A stretch of 64,000 nt of DNA from the NCBI GenBank assembly GCA_963565915.1, contig OY751494.1, forward strand, positions 1 to 64,000. The letters are read 5' to 3'. The position numbers and the translations under genes are program-made. The notes below the pieces were generated by a model. The model was given only the letters and a program-made list of their open reading frames with translations, searched no databases and was not told the DNA's origin. Positions 40,074 through 52,376 of the stretch are shown here, piece by piece. Position 1 is the stretch's first letter; every line of letters starts with the position of its first letter. This DNA is from Entoloma clypeatum. Taxonomy: Eukaryota; Basidiomycota; Agaricomycetes; Agaricales; Entolomataceae.

Positions 40074-40864
40074 TCAAAGGTGGATTTGGAGCAGAGCAAG
40101 GACGTTCAAGAGACCACAAGTCTTGATGACGGCGACAAGGCTGAGGTTGAGGTTGATGAGGACGGAGATGGCAGCTTGGAGGCCGACGACAACGCTGAAG
40201 AGGACTTGCAGGAGGGCGGTGATAGAAACGCTGGATGCCATTGAGCTCAGAAGAGGGTGGAATAGATAAGGGGAAGGACATACCCGACTTGGACAATGAG
40301 ATCAAGGCAAGCCTTAACCTGTAGAGTGACGACAGCGCCAACAGCAAGTTGGAGAACGGCCGCGATCGACTATTAATGCGAAAATAGGTAAACATCCTTT
40401 GAAGTCACAGGGCAGAGACTTACAGCGATGACAGACACAATGAGCTGGGCACATGCCTGGACACTGAGCACGGTGCCATTAGAGGCGAGAATGACGTCGA
40501 GATCGATGTGGGCGATCGCCTTCACTTGAACGACGGCAGCCTCAACAATGATCTTGATTTGGGCAATCGCGGGCATCACGACGGCAATATCGACCTTCGC
40601 GTTGACGGTGGCGGCAGCAGAAATCTTTGCCTCTGATGGTAAAATGGTATTTCAGAAACTTGACAGACGAGAAATAGGAAACAACGAACTCAAGTCGACG
40701 TTGACCTCGGCGACTTGGGCCTGGACGTTGGCAAAGATGGCCGGAATGGTGTTGCATCCACAACGAGCCACGAGAGAGGAGTCAGAGCCGTATGCGGGGG
40801 CTGCAGATGTGAGCCCGGCGAGGGCAGCGGTGGCAGCAAAGAGGATGGTCTGGAAGGAGGGCAT
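40074..40864 (-). CDS. small secreted hydrophobic protein
   Basis: Four exons (40864-40690, 40632-40424, 40369-40284, 40245-40074) join in frame, giving 213 aa; the last intron is only 38 nt. Residues 1-~21 form a typical signal peptide (MPSFQTILFAATAALAGLTS, then AAPAYG). The mature protein has a CGC motif and long Ala/Val/Ile-rich helices with regular polar spacing. It resembles the uncharacterised secreted hydrophobic proteins common in agaricomycetes. Expected to be extracellular or cell-wall associated. Confidence 0.7.
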
Positions 40865-40956
40865 TTTGGAAAAAGAGAGTGGGGCGTTTGCTTTGCAAGC
40901 TGATTAGAAGGTAGAAGGCAAGAGAGAAGATGGAGGGTATGGGCTATAACTGCTGG

Positions 40957-40966
40957 CTTTTATAAA
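40957..40966 (-). promoter_or_regulatory. TATA box of secreted protein gene
   Basis: TTTATAAAA on the minus strand about 95 nt upstream of the ATG at 40864. Confidence 0.5.
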
Positions 40967-43029
40967 TTTCATATACCAGCGGACATGAATCCATCATGCA
41001 ACGTGAGGCGAGTCCCGGACAAGAATACCACGAGCTTTGACCCTGCCAGGATCGGGATTTACGTTGTAACTTGCTCTCAGCTCGGCTAAGTTACCCGCAT
41101 CCTCCTGTCCTGGTCTGAATGTGTCGAGAATGTGCGTTTTTAGAGACCTGTAACAGTAAGCCGCACATTAGTACCAGCGTACAGTATGACATCGAGTCCA
41201 ATCACTCATTCTCAAATGCCACGAGTGACCAGGACGTTCAAACTGCATGGCAAACAACTACGAGATGAGGATCTCCGAAATTCAGGTACGGAGAAGCCCA
41301 GTTAACCCTGAGAAGGGACGTCGAGTCCCAATTATAACTGGGGGTCACAAATTTTCAGCTGGGGAAAATCCGTTGGACGTCAAGTTACTTCGTGTTACCG
41401 TGCGAGGGCAGTGACCGCCGGCACCACATCTGCATAGTAAGTAGGTAGCTTGAGAACGATACTTGACCATCTATAATAAGGTTGACATGTAGGTGAACGA
41501 ACAAATATTGTGCAAATTTCCGCCAAGGCAGTGCCTGAAAGATCCAGACTAAAAAAACGTAGCTACTCCTAAGCGGATGGATGAGTTGACTCACTCGTGT
41601 GTCGTGCATAATATATTCAGCGTTTCCAAGGACGCTATACTGAATCAACGGAACGGGTTCCGGATATCGTGCGGTGAATTATACACAGCATCATGCAGTC
41701 AACAAAGACATCAGACCAGCCCTCATAAACGCTGCTCTACGGTGACCCTCGCGAGGTGAACCCATCTGAAGTCGATCAGGTGAATAACCCGAACAGCGAC
41801 TGCCTTGCTTACTTTTCTTGTGCGACTCAGGAACCCTTGACAACGTCGTTAAGTGGAAAGCCGCCGACTGGATACCAAGAGTATCTAGTACCTGAGGAGA
41901 AATGTTTAACACTGTAATTAGATGGGAGTGAAAAAGAGCGTATCGGCTCACTTTGGACAGTGGATAACGCCTTCAGCCCCCCGAGTATGTTTCTCATCTG
42001 CAACGATCATCAAAACCGTAGTGAGGAGCTGTCAAAAAGAGAACGTGGATGTCAATCACCGAACAACATCGGAACTACGTTCGTGCATCCAGAGACATCA
42101 TACAAGCAAGTAAACGAGGGGCAAGACATATCCATAACGTCAAAAGAGGCAGCCGCGAACGAGCTATGGAGCGCAAGGAGTTTTGCCAATACGTCCAAGG
42201 AGGCCTGAAACGGATTGAACAAACTTCGCTGTATACTTACTAATTCACCCGCTCGCGGGATGGGGGAGGGCGCACCTTTCTAACCCATGTGGGGATCAAG
42301 AGAAAGGTGAGGGTGTGTGAGTGCGTGCCTAAGTCAAACCGACATTTCACTCAGAGACGGCGATCTGTAGAGACTACTAAGCGTCTCGCAAACAAAAGCC
42401 ATCAATGTGCGCACCAGTAGATACCCATATGCGTTGCCCCTCCAAAAAAAAAACAACGGATGCGCCGTGTCTGTTTCCCACTGGTGTGCGCGATGCTGAA
42501 GGTTAGGGATTGAAGATCCTCGTCACAGAGAGCCTGCAGAAAGGGTTAGAAAAACCTTTTGGCAAGGATATCACGAGACAGGACGTGCAGAGTGATAGAG
42601 GTTGAATGTCGAGGTTTAAGATTGAAAACTTGGGGGCCTTGAGCGGGAACCCGGGTTCAACCTGTCATGGATGGTGCAAGATGTGAAGCCACTAGACTTC
42701 GAGGCCATTTGGGATTGTGAAGGTACTGTTGACTGCATACCGGGGTCACGTGTACGCAATGAACTTCCCGTTCTCTTGTTTCTTTGACGATGCACACTAT
42801 ATTGATATTTCAACTGACTTATTCAACTTAGATAACTTAACAGGCAACATCGAACGTGATACAATCCGTGAGTCGCTCATGTCTATTACCATGAATACTG
42901 ACAAAAAGATCGAACAGGCACACTGTATGATGAACGTACGATGCCAATGGGGTCAGAGCTATTGAAGGAACCTTATTTCCGAGTCAAGTTCGGGTTCCTC
43001 ATTACCGCCGTCATCAGGACTTGAAGTCT
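40967..43029. other. gene-poor, contains duplicated segment copy A
   Basis: No supported gene. Bases ~41630-42250 are a diverged copy of ~47165-47665 (shared strings include GAGAACGTGGATG, CATCAGACC/CATCGGACC, GTCGATCAGGT). Confidence 0.5.
41630..42250. repeat. dispersed duplicated segment, copy A
   Basis: Collinear with ~47165-47665 over at least four blocks, with point changes and indels. Neither copy has an intact frame. Confidence 0.6.
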
Positions 43030-44845
43030 CAATTTCGATACCATCCTTTTGGTCATCGCTGTGACAGATTCATGGGGCTTTCATGCGCAGAGTTTGATTC
43101 AAGGTCAACCTCCCGTGAGTATGTTTCAATATCCTGGGCTGAGTCGATAAAGACAGCGTTTTCAATAATTTTTTCCATTTGGAATTCTCGGGCGTCAACT
43201 GCTTTAAGTACAACGCTTTGGATTGGGGTACGGAGCCTATCGAAAGGTCTAACATCCTTTTCAAGACGACTCTCGACACCCACGATGGTAAAGAGTTCTT
43301 TTAGACCATTTGCGTAAGCACGAACATCTATATTCCTTGTCTAAAGTTCTCTCACCTCTTGCGTTCTTTCACGCAAAAATTGGTAGGGAAATATTCATTG
43401 AAAAGTCTCTTGGAAACTTTGGACAGTGTCATCGTTCTGGACGCAAGGAGACTTCGCGGGAGTAATACGTCCGAGCCTTTCTCGTGAAGAACAGCGAAAC
43501 AGCGCGGACTTGACGCTTTGGCTCTACACGACCAAAACCGACGTACAACCGACAGTTTGACATGAACTGTTGGAAGACTTCGACATCTGCTAAACCGTCA
43601 TACTTCTCAGGTGCTTCTGGTTCAACCCATGATTTCTGATACTTAAATTTCTTGGTGTTTGGGAGTGCACTGAGCGCGATTTACGATTCTTGCGGCTTTC
43701 TGGGTGGTGACGACGACGACGAGGATCGATCCCGAGGCCGTCGGAGTCAGAGTCTGACGAAACATTCAGAAGAGCCAGAGGAGCCGTGGAGGAACTCGAC
43801 CCATCTTGAAAACTCTTGTCCCCAGAGTCCGACTCATCGTCGGTTTCTGTGCTCATCAACTGGACGAGGCATGTGTCCTTCGCGCCCTTTTTCTTAGGTA
43901 TGCTGTCCTTATTTATATGAATGATGTTGGTAACTATAGAGCTGGCTGCTGCTAGTGTGGCGGATGTTGACTTGGATTTACTCCTGTCTACGTGATTGTT
44001 ACGAGCGTAACCCTTTCAGCCGTCTTAATCGTGACGGTGTGTTGCTTATTCTCCTCAGATCTGTTGTGATCAGGAGCCGCATTTGGCTCTCAATCTTTCT
44101 TGCCTAATTTCAAGTTACCAAACTCATAGGCATGCATATGGTCCAACTTGTCGAGTTCACGTTGAAAATCGAGCTGGTTCTGTAAGGGTCTCTTTTGCCT
44201 GTTGTAATCAAGGCTCCTTACGAGACTTATTCTCATAGTCAGTGTTCGTGCGTCCGCGAACCTCGATGGTCTTTACAGCTTTAGACCGTTATCTGTCGAC
44301 TTTTCAGGTTTTAACTTGGCGCTATCGACACCTCTCAGGCTCAAGCTAAAGGTTGACCGAATTTCCTTTCTTAAGGGAAGTACCCACACTTGTAATTGTC
44401 CTCTCATCAATATGAATTTCCCCTTCACTTCAATAAATATAGCCTTTCTCAGCTTCAGCATCGGGCTGAGAACCCTTTGGTTTGACGAGATTGGCCTTAA
44501 CCTTCTGGATTCCTTTCCTTGCGAGACAACACTTGATCTCTCATAGTGACGTTTCGGGCTAATGGTCTCGCTAACTGATTCATCTGCAGTAGAATCATGA
44601 CGAGAAATATTCTCGCGTCTATTGGGTACGTTATCCACATCAAAAGGGTTATCCCCATAGGACCGAGCCGCTTTCGCGACGGATACACATACCAAAGGCG
44701 CCGGCGATGCACGTATCGTGGACGCGGACTCACCTTCGCGTGCGACGGGCACGGAGGGGCTTTCTACGTACTTGAAAAGGTCAGCGGTCCCCGGGAAACG
44801 ACAGCAGTCGGGGAAACAGGGCGGTGAGAGCGGACCTCCATCCAA
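43030..44845 (-). pseudogene. Ty3/gypsy gag relic
   Basis: On the minus strand a gag core can be followed through stops and frameshifts. YDGLADVEVFQQFMSNC, VEPKRQVRAVSLFF, KARTYYSREVS and ANGLKELFTIVGVESRLEKD match the order of basidiomycete gypsy Gag. Upstream, an open Ser/Arg-rich frame (44273-44845) and an acidic stretch (43590-43859) fit the Gag N-terminus. No RT or integrase follows. It is an old, inactive fragment. Confidence 0.65.
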
Positions 44846-45692
44846 AGGGATTACTCACCAAGGTAGGAGGTCCCGATGATCCAGACGAAAGGCGAGTGAA
44901 AAAGGGGTCAAGCGAGTTTAGAGAGCTTTGAAGTGTTCAAAAAGATGTGGTATTGCCACACGAAATGTAATGAACCACGCGCCCCTCGCCTTCTCCCTCG
45001 CGTTCCTTTCTCAGTCTCGTCTCCTTTCTGATTCATCCCTCCGCTTCGCTCCCAAGCTTGTTTCGACGTGGATCCACATTTGGCTTCACGTCAGCTTTAG
45101 GGGTGCACGGTGATGTTCCACACTACAATTTCTCTGAAGAGCCTTTAAGACTACCGGCTCGTGTATGATTCGGCTATTTCTAAGATGACCCGGGCCTCAG
45201 GCTCACACTTTGTCCTCCGACTCACGGTCATTTTGAGCTTTGAGAACAACCGGGATTTGGGACGACAACGAGCTTCTGGCTTGCGCGAGACTGCATGTAC
45301 ACATTCTTCCACTAGTGCTGAGTTCAATTTCACGTTGCATAATATCTTGCTCTTCATAGTAATGAAAACCATGGCGCCAAGATTCTCAGCAGATACACGA
45401 CATAGTTGAACCGCCAAAGGAAACTTACCAGTGGGTTGATTTTTCAGCATCTGATCAAGCGTCTGTCTCGGGAAGGACCCTGCGATTCTAGTGACGGAAT
45501 TGTTCATATCCGGACCGACCACAGATTCTGGTGGTGAAGCGGATCTTGAATCATGTGCACTGGAGTAGGCACGTGACGTCGACTTGACTGGTTAACCGCG
45601 ACCTCCCCGCTATGAGCCTTCCTGACCGCTGTCACCTTTCCACTAGCACTACCATCAAGAATCGACGATCGACAATCAGAACCACATCAAGA
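44846..45692. other. intergenic
   Basis: No supported gene; a minus frame at 45151-45522 is open but unrecognised and may belong to the decayed retroelement. Confidence 0.35.
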
Positions 45693-46251
45693 ATGTCCGA
45701 TTTCAAAAGCCGTTTACTCATCCTCCTGAGTGCCATCCATCTCCTCAGCCTGGCAATCACCACTCCGTTCGCCCCTCCACTACCGCCTCCTTGTCCTCGG
45801 GACCACCGCTACCTCCTCCCTCCTAATTCCAAGTTTCCTGAACAGTCGTTGGTTACCCATCTTCTTCTTGGCTATATGGCTCTGCGGCTGTTATGAGATA
45901 TTTTTCCTTAGTGAGTATAAGGGAATAATATATTCCGTGTACACGCTAACAGCATCTGTCCTGACCATATCAGCATTTGGTCCCACCTCAGCTGCTCTTC
46001 GGGTTCCCCTGCTCCTCGTCGCCACCCCCCTGCTGACGGGATTCTTTTTGTATACCTTGCGTTCAACGACGGGCTCAAAGTCGAAAGACTTCATTTGCCT
46101 ATTCCTCAACTTCGTTTCGGTCAACCTTGTAGCTGCGTGGCTGCATGCGATGACCACGTTTCTCAGGGCGGTTGGCGATGGGATGGCCACATTTCTCAAG
46201 GCGTTCGGCGATTGGATGGCGAGTTTATCGGGACAGTTGGCGATGGGATGA
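45693..46251 (+). pseudogene. putative multi-pass membrane protein, frame-disrupted
   Basis: ATG 45693 starts a hydrophobic frame (SRLLILLSAIHLLSLAIT). A second frame then continues with LPIFFLAIWLCGCYEIFFL. A GTGAGT-ATCAG intron of 63 nt lies at 45911-45973, and two more hydrophobic segments follow (LLLVATPLLTGFFLY; ICLFLNFVSVNLVAAWL). The C-terminus has a short repeat (TFLRAVGDGMA/TFLKAFGDWMA). One frameshift near 45750 separates the first two parts: a sequencing indel, an unseen intron, or decay. The family is not recognised. Confidence 0.4.
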
Positions 46252-48882
46252 CTGAGATAGGTTGGGCTATAGAAGAAATCAAAATGGTCAGTCCTCCTCC
46301 CCCTTAGTATTTGGTGAGTACCAGTGATACGCTCGACATCTTCCACATCCTGATTTCTTTTTCAAGCCTTCTGACGTGCTACCCCCAAAGACTTGATACA
46401 TCACGATCTCGCACGCAATCCCAAGAACGGAGGTTAGTACACCCTCCCCTCACGCTGGCCGAAGTGCGTCACTGTCCTAACCGTCACCAAGTTTATGGCA
46501 TGTATAATTTTAATTTGTAATGGATTGCATTTATATAACATATCATAACGCGCGCATGCGAAGCATTGTTGGACCGCTCCGTGATGATGGTGGCTTGGCG
46601 AGAGTATCCGACAAGACCAGTGCGGTGTCTTTTGCGCTCAGATGAGTGTGAGAAGGGAGCTGAGGGGCCGACGCAGGGGCCTCAACTTAAGGGGCGGGCG
46701 GTTGGTCGTGTCTGCGACTATAGGTCAAGTCGGGTAAGTTCTAGCTAGTTTCAATAAACTAGTTTTAGTCACGTACCTGCTGTTGTCCACCTGGTGTGGT
46801 CGTAGCAACATTAGGCACGGGCACGAGCGTGTGGATGGAGATAAGATAGGACGGCTGCTAAGGGACGGAGAAGGGGGTGGTGGTGGACCGTGCAAGTGAC
46901 GACAGCGGGCGATGGCTGAGGAGGGTCCATCTATGCCACGGACTGTCAATTAGAAACTTGCGTAACACACAAGAGACATGCTGTCTAAACTCACTGGCGT
47001 ACGCTCACTCCAAACAGTCCTCTCCCTCTCCCGCTCCAATCCCTTCCCCCCCTTCCTCCGTTTCTCAAGCGACAATCCCTCAACTTGAACCGAGGGAGAT
47101 AACATCGCCCATGCTGCTCGCCGGCTCCAGCGGTAGGCGCATATATTCAGAGTTTCTGAGAACACGCCATATCGAATCAACGGAACGAGATCCACTTGAA
47201 GTTACTCACCCAGCATCACGCGATAAATTACCTACAGTCTCATGTAGTCGATGAAGACATCGGACCGACCCAGTCGATCAGGTAAGTAACCCGTATCGCC
47301 TTTGGACATCGGTGGAAAAGCAACAAATACTTCGAGTATCGGAATTGTTTCTCATATGAACGATCACTAAAATGTCAGTGAAGAACTGTCAAAAGGAGAA
47401 CGTGGATGGCAATCACCGGACAACGTTGGAACTATGTCCCTGACACATGTAACGAGACGTCAAAAGAGGTACCACGAAGGAGGGTGGTGGTGAATGGGAG
47501 CCCGCCCGGCGAGGAAGGAGTTGAACGGATATAGGCGCAATGATGGGTCAGTTAGGGTAGAACATTCTTTATCGTTTTGCCAACAAGCCACGAACGACCA
47601 AGATATCTGCAGAGCGACATGGATCGATCCAAAATTCGCCGTGTACTCACTGATTCACCCACTTTCGCGTCAAAGTCAACGATCTTCAGAGACTAAGAAG
47701 TGTCAAGAACGTCTCGCAAATAGAAAGACATTATTAAAACAGGAGATCTCACCTGCTGATAAACGTGCAGAAGAAAGGCGCAGATGTTGAGAGATGTCGC
47801 GAGAATGTCCAGCATCTTCTGAGACGGAGTTAATGTGTCTTCATACTTGTAGATGCCTAGAAGACCGAGGGTATGGAGAGTAGGAAGACGGAATGGGGGA
47901 ATTCGGGTGCAGAGAATGTGGTGAAAGTTCTCTATGTGGCTCAGAGACTGAATGCCGAATCCTAATAGTTCGAGCTGTGGTTCGATAGCTGAACGTCAGA
48001 TTGGTTGCAAGACGCACGACGAATTAGAAGTGTTAAACCTTGGACGTAGGCGCTTGTCAGACATCGGAAATGACTGGGACAGATTCAATGAGTGTACCTG
48101 GTCGTAAGAGTAAAATGAACCGAATAGCATGGATATAGACATAGATTTTTACGGTGGTGCAAGTCTCGTCATATCCGTATCCCAAGGGATGTCGACGGGT
48201 GTCTCCAGGTTGTAATCAGGCTCGACCCACTCATGCCGCAACCGGTACATCTTTGAATGAACCTCAGCCTGAAGGAAGGTTCAGGAAAGTTGCGCAAGCT
48301 GTGAGGTCATGGTGTTCATCCGAATATCTCCATATACAACCTTTTTTGAGTGTACGCGCTCCTTTCTACTCTCCCCATCGGTCCAAGAAAGCGGTGACAG
48401 GGAGACGAAAACGCACCCTTAAATCCTTATGCATATAGAATCTCAAGCAAGACTAAAACGACTGCGGGTCCGCGTTCAAGTACGTTGAGCAACCAATGGA
48501 AGTCATCAAGGCAAACGATACCTTGTAAACTTGTGAAATCCTCCGCCTATAGATATGCTCGGAAAAATGCTAGGGAGGATCATGTCATGGTTGATGACAG
48601 CCACACAGCCACTTGCCTCGTTTGGAACTCTCTAGATCTTATCCAAATCTTATCGCTCAAATCAACCTTCGCTGCTGTGCGTTTGTGGGTCCACCGAGGT
48701 ATAAGGTCACAAAGCAGCATGCCCTTACTCCAGAATCATCGCCTTGTATATACCACAAGCACCTGCTCTCATCTACAAAGTAATCAAGTGATGAAACTTA
48801 CCTTTTGGCACCCGCACTTTGCTCATCGTGCCACTTTCTGAATAGGTGCCACTCGCCAGCGCTTCCAGGGATACTGAGTACA
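46252..48882. other. gene-poor, contains duplicated segment copy B
   Basis: No supported gene. Contains ~47165-47665, the diverged copy of 41630-42250. Confidence 0.5.
47165..47665. repeat. dispersed duplicated segment, copy B
   Basis: See copy A; same orientation, shorter by internal deletion. Confidence 0.6.
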
Positions 48883-49346
48883 ATGTGTTATTGGAAGAAA
48901 CAGTGTGCGATCTATGGATGCGGGCATAACTACCGTTCACGCTATGATTTGGTGAGTGATCCACTTGCGTCGGCATCTACGTATGGACCATTATGACCTT
49001 ATTTTCTTCAGATCGATTGTGGATCCCCAGAGTGCCGTTATAGCTCGAACCACGACCGAACATGCAACGGACTAAGATGCGAGACGATGTGTAACCAAGA
49101 GTACGTGTCCCTTGTTTCTCTGGCATACCAACATCTTCAAGTTGGATACATTGGTTTTACAGACTCTCAGAAGTCGTCTCAGTTTGCACCGGATACTTGC
49201 AATATCGAATCTGCCACAATTGCGTCGCCATCTTCCCATGGGGAAGCCTTGTCGTCTTGGGTAAGAACGTTCACCCCATTTCCGACGTGGAGACGGAAAA
49301 GAGGCCTGTTTCTCTCGAATCCCGGATACTGAGGCCACGCCGTTAA
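48883..49346 (+). CDS. small Cys-rich (zinc-binding-like) protein
   Basis: Three exons (48883-48951, 49012-49100, 49163-49346) join in frame across introns of 60 and 62 nt, giving 113 aa. The order MCYWKK, IYGCGHNY, DCGSPECRYSSNH, CNGLRCETMC, RICHNC is typical of a small Cys/His-rich fungal family that I recognise only as conserved hypothetical proteins. At least ten Cys and two His could bind zinc. The last exon is read through a possible GTAAG donor to TAA at 49344-49346. Confidence 0.65.
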
Positions 49347-50341
49347 TTTGTACATGTGCGTAGATCTCTCAAGAAGGTTACATTCCCTTCAAACGTTAAC
49401 CTCCTTATGAACTAGATGATTATAGATATAGACGGATATATTTCGGAATCGAACACCGCATTTCTCTCTCGACTGAATCATGGAGTTTGGCAACCCCCGT
49501 TTTGCCGAACTCGACCGATTCATAAGCCTGAGCTGACATCAGTAGGACCTTGGTTAAAGGCAGCTCGCGGGGCCGAAAATACGGTCCAATTTCTACGTCC
49601 CATCGCCCGCCCCCGGGCTGTGGCGAGCCAGCGCAACACACTTCTGTTCAACGTTTGAAGAGTAGCGACACTGCACAGAGATCTGGATTCGTTCGAGAAC
49701 CGTGCTTCTGCCGCTGGCAAAGCGCAATCGAAGGGATGGTCTTGTTTCAAAATTCGTAATATCTAAGGCCCCACAGTTTGAGTATTTCGCCCTGGACGTG
49801 AGAGGTAATGTCTGACTGATATGGCGAAAACTTTGACCGCGTGGCGTCTGGTTTGTGGCGAATTTGAAAACTGCTCTCCTACCGTAACGGATATACGAAT
49901 TCCTATCGATTGTAAAACCCAAATTCACAGAAGCCAGCCTCTCGCCGAAGCAGTATTGTTTAGGACGATAAAGATGTAAGCTGGAGGCACAGCCTTGGAG
50001 AACAAACAAAAGCACAGCCTCTGAAATTATGTATCTCCATCACTACACGCTGTCAACGTGACAAGTTCGAGTTCAAGACCATCAATTGCCCGAGCGACGC
50101 TGAGCGCCTGAGGCTCGGAGGCTCTTGTGAATCGCAGTCTTTTGGTCTTCTACGTTTCGGCTCCAGGCCCAAAATCCGAAGCTCGAGGCAAAACCAATAT
50201 CAACGCGAGAAATGGCCGTAACACCACAGACTCACAGTACAGGCTCCCCATGGTCAACCTTCTCAACAACAACTTCCGTCTCTATGCTGATTTGTCCCGC
50301 ATGGTTTTTTTCTTCAATCAAATCTCCATCAAGCCCCTCCC
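49347..50341. other. intergenic
   Basis: Nothing recognised upstream of the PLC-like gene. Confidence 0.4.
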
Positions 50342-50348
50342 TATAAAT
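50342..50348 (+). promoter_or_regulatory. TATA box of PLC-like gene
   Basis: TATAAAT 84 nt before the ATG at 50432, followed by a pyrimidine-rich leader. Confidence 0.5.
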
Positions 50349-50431
50349 TATGAACCGACGCTGGTCAAGGAGACACCACTCTCCTTTCCATTCTCCTCAC
50401 TTATTTTCTCAATCTTTTAATACTCCCTCAA

Positions 50432-51826
50432 ATGCGTTGGGGAGCTTGGACCGTCGCGTTTGCTTTGCAGTTTTCTTCTGGTGTATTTGGAGCGTCTCTT
50501 CCAACCAAAAGGTATGACCTATGTTCTTTGGTGACGACTCTGGATCTTGATGAAGCCGATATCTTTCCTAGAGCAACTGTCTGCAATGGTCACGCTGAGC
50601 TGTGCTCGCGGTCTTACGGGAATGTGACATTCCTTGGTTCGCATGATTCGTTCGCTTTCAGCAAGGACCCTCTCGCCCGTGCGCCTTTATCATCTAAATT
50701 TCGTGAAAATGCAATTTCTGATGGAGGTTGCAGTCTCGCGTGATCAAGAAGTCGACATCCCCACTCAGCTCAGCCTCGGAGTACGTTTACTACAGGCTCA
50801 GTCACATAAGTAAGTCATGGAGGCGATTTGTGTCTTCATCGCTGACGGGACGTCGCAGGGGTTTCGATGGACAAATCCACTTCTGCCACACTAGTAAGTC
50901 TAGCGTGTTCTTCCCTCTCAGCTGATGCTCATCTACTACTCACAGGCTGCGTATGTCTCGCTGTCACCTAATCGTGAATCAGCATGCCGATTTCATTTCT
51001 ATAGCTCCTCTTCGATGGCGGAAAAGTCGTCGACTACCTATCCAAAGTCAAAACCTTCCTTGATGCAAACCCGAACGAAGTCCTCACATTCATTTTCACC
51101 AACCCCGAAAGTCTATCCATCGCTAATGTCTGGAAACCAGCCTTCGACGCCGCTGGTATGTCCCTCCCTCGTTTGATTGATCCTCAACGTTCAACGTGGT
51201 TCTCGAATCAGGCATTACCCCTTACGCATACATCCCACCTTCGCTTCCAGTAAAAAGCTCAGACTGGCCAACGCTTGGCCAGATGATCGACAGCGGAAAA
51301 CGCCTGGTCGTCTTCCTCGATCGCGGCGCTGATACCACCCAAGCGAACTTCATCCTCCCTGAATTCGACATGGTCTGTTTTCCTTTCTTCCCACTCCCCG
51401 TCTCTTCCTCTTCCCGTTAGTATCCTGGAGGGTTGACTGCCGAAACTGTACAGGTCTGGGAAGCCCCATTCAGCGTCACTGACCCCGCCTTCCCTTGCAA
51501 AGTTGACCGTATCTCCGGCCCGCTCTCGACAGCGGACCACATGTATATGATCAATCATTCTCTGAACATCAACGAGCTCAACACGGGCGTCATCATCCCC
51601 GATCTAAAGAATGCCCCAACCACGAACAGTGTTAAGTCGTAAGTGTTTTAACTTCCCTTTCCGTGCATCCCTGACATACGCCATCATTTTACGTAGCATC
51701 ATCGCACATGCAAATGGCTGCTCGCCTCTGGGCGGAAATAAAAACCCAAACTTTGTCCTCATCGATTGGGTGGATATCGGACAAGGTCTCCAGGCCGTGA
51801 ATCAACTCAATGGCGTGGCGAGTTAG
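50432..51826 (+). CDS. PLC-like (PI-PLC X domain) phosphodiesterase, secreted
   Basis: Nine exons (50432-50511, 50572-50678, 50734-50809, 50859-50893, 50946-50950, 51005-51155, 51212-51372, 51454-51638, 51697-51826) join in frame, giving 309 aa. A signal peptide opens the protein. CNGHAELCSRSYGNVTFLGS with HDSF supplies the first catalytic His. FCHTSC supplies the second His and is completed by the 5-nt exon. LFDGGKVVDYL, LTFIFTNPESL and KRLVVFLD follow as in fungal PLC-like phosphodiesterases. These act on phosphodiester headgroups such as phosphoinositides or GPI; the exact substrate here is unknown. Expected to be extracellular. Confidence 0.85.
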
Positions 51827-52018
51827 GCTCTCGTTACATCATACCATCAACAGAAACTCTATCATTCTTTCATTACTAGCGGCTTGCGGTGTCTAATAAT
51901 AAACTTTCGTGGCAATACCGTGAAAGTTGACTATTCGGCTGATTGGCCGCCTTTGGGGGAGTCGACCCCACTGTTGATGGGTTGGAGACAACGACGAATG
52001 TACGAACAAAACCGAGAT

Positions 52019-52048
52019 CCCCCCCCCCCCCCCCCCCCACACACACAC
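52019..52048. repeat. poly-C20 plus (AC)n simple repeat
   Basis: A C run at 52019-52038 followed by an AC repeat, between convergent genes. Confidence 0.9.
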
Positions 52049-52376
52049 AAACATTCATTCGACGCCCTTGCCTCCACCAAAATTGAGCGCCATACCAAAT
52101 ATATCAAGTCTCGCAGGCGACCGAAGGCACCATGCTCATTTTCTTCACTTGCAAATCCTTTCAGCACGGCACTGAGCAGGTTGTTTGAAACGATGGGTGA
52201 GTACTTGTGTCTGTAACTCGTACGAAGCGTGCAAGGGGCCCGACCCACATGTTTCACCACTCGGCCTCGCCAAGGACTTGACGAGTATCCTATGATATTT
52301 TCTTGCTCGCCGGTATCATGCTATTGAAGACACGACTCGATAGACGACTGCTGTGATTCTACCCGTCAAAACTTGC

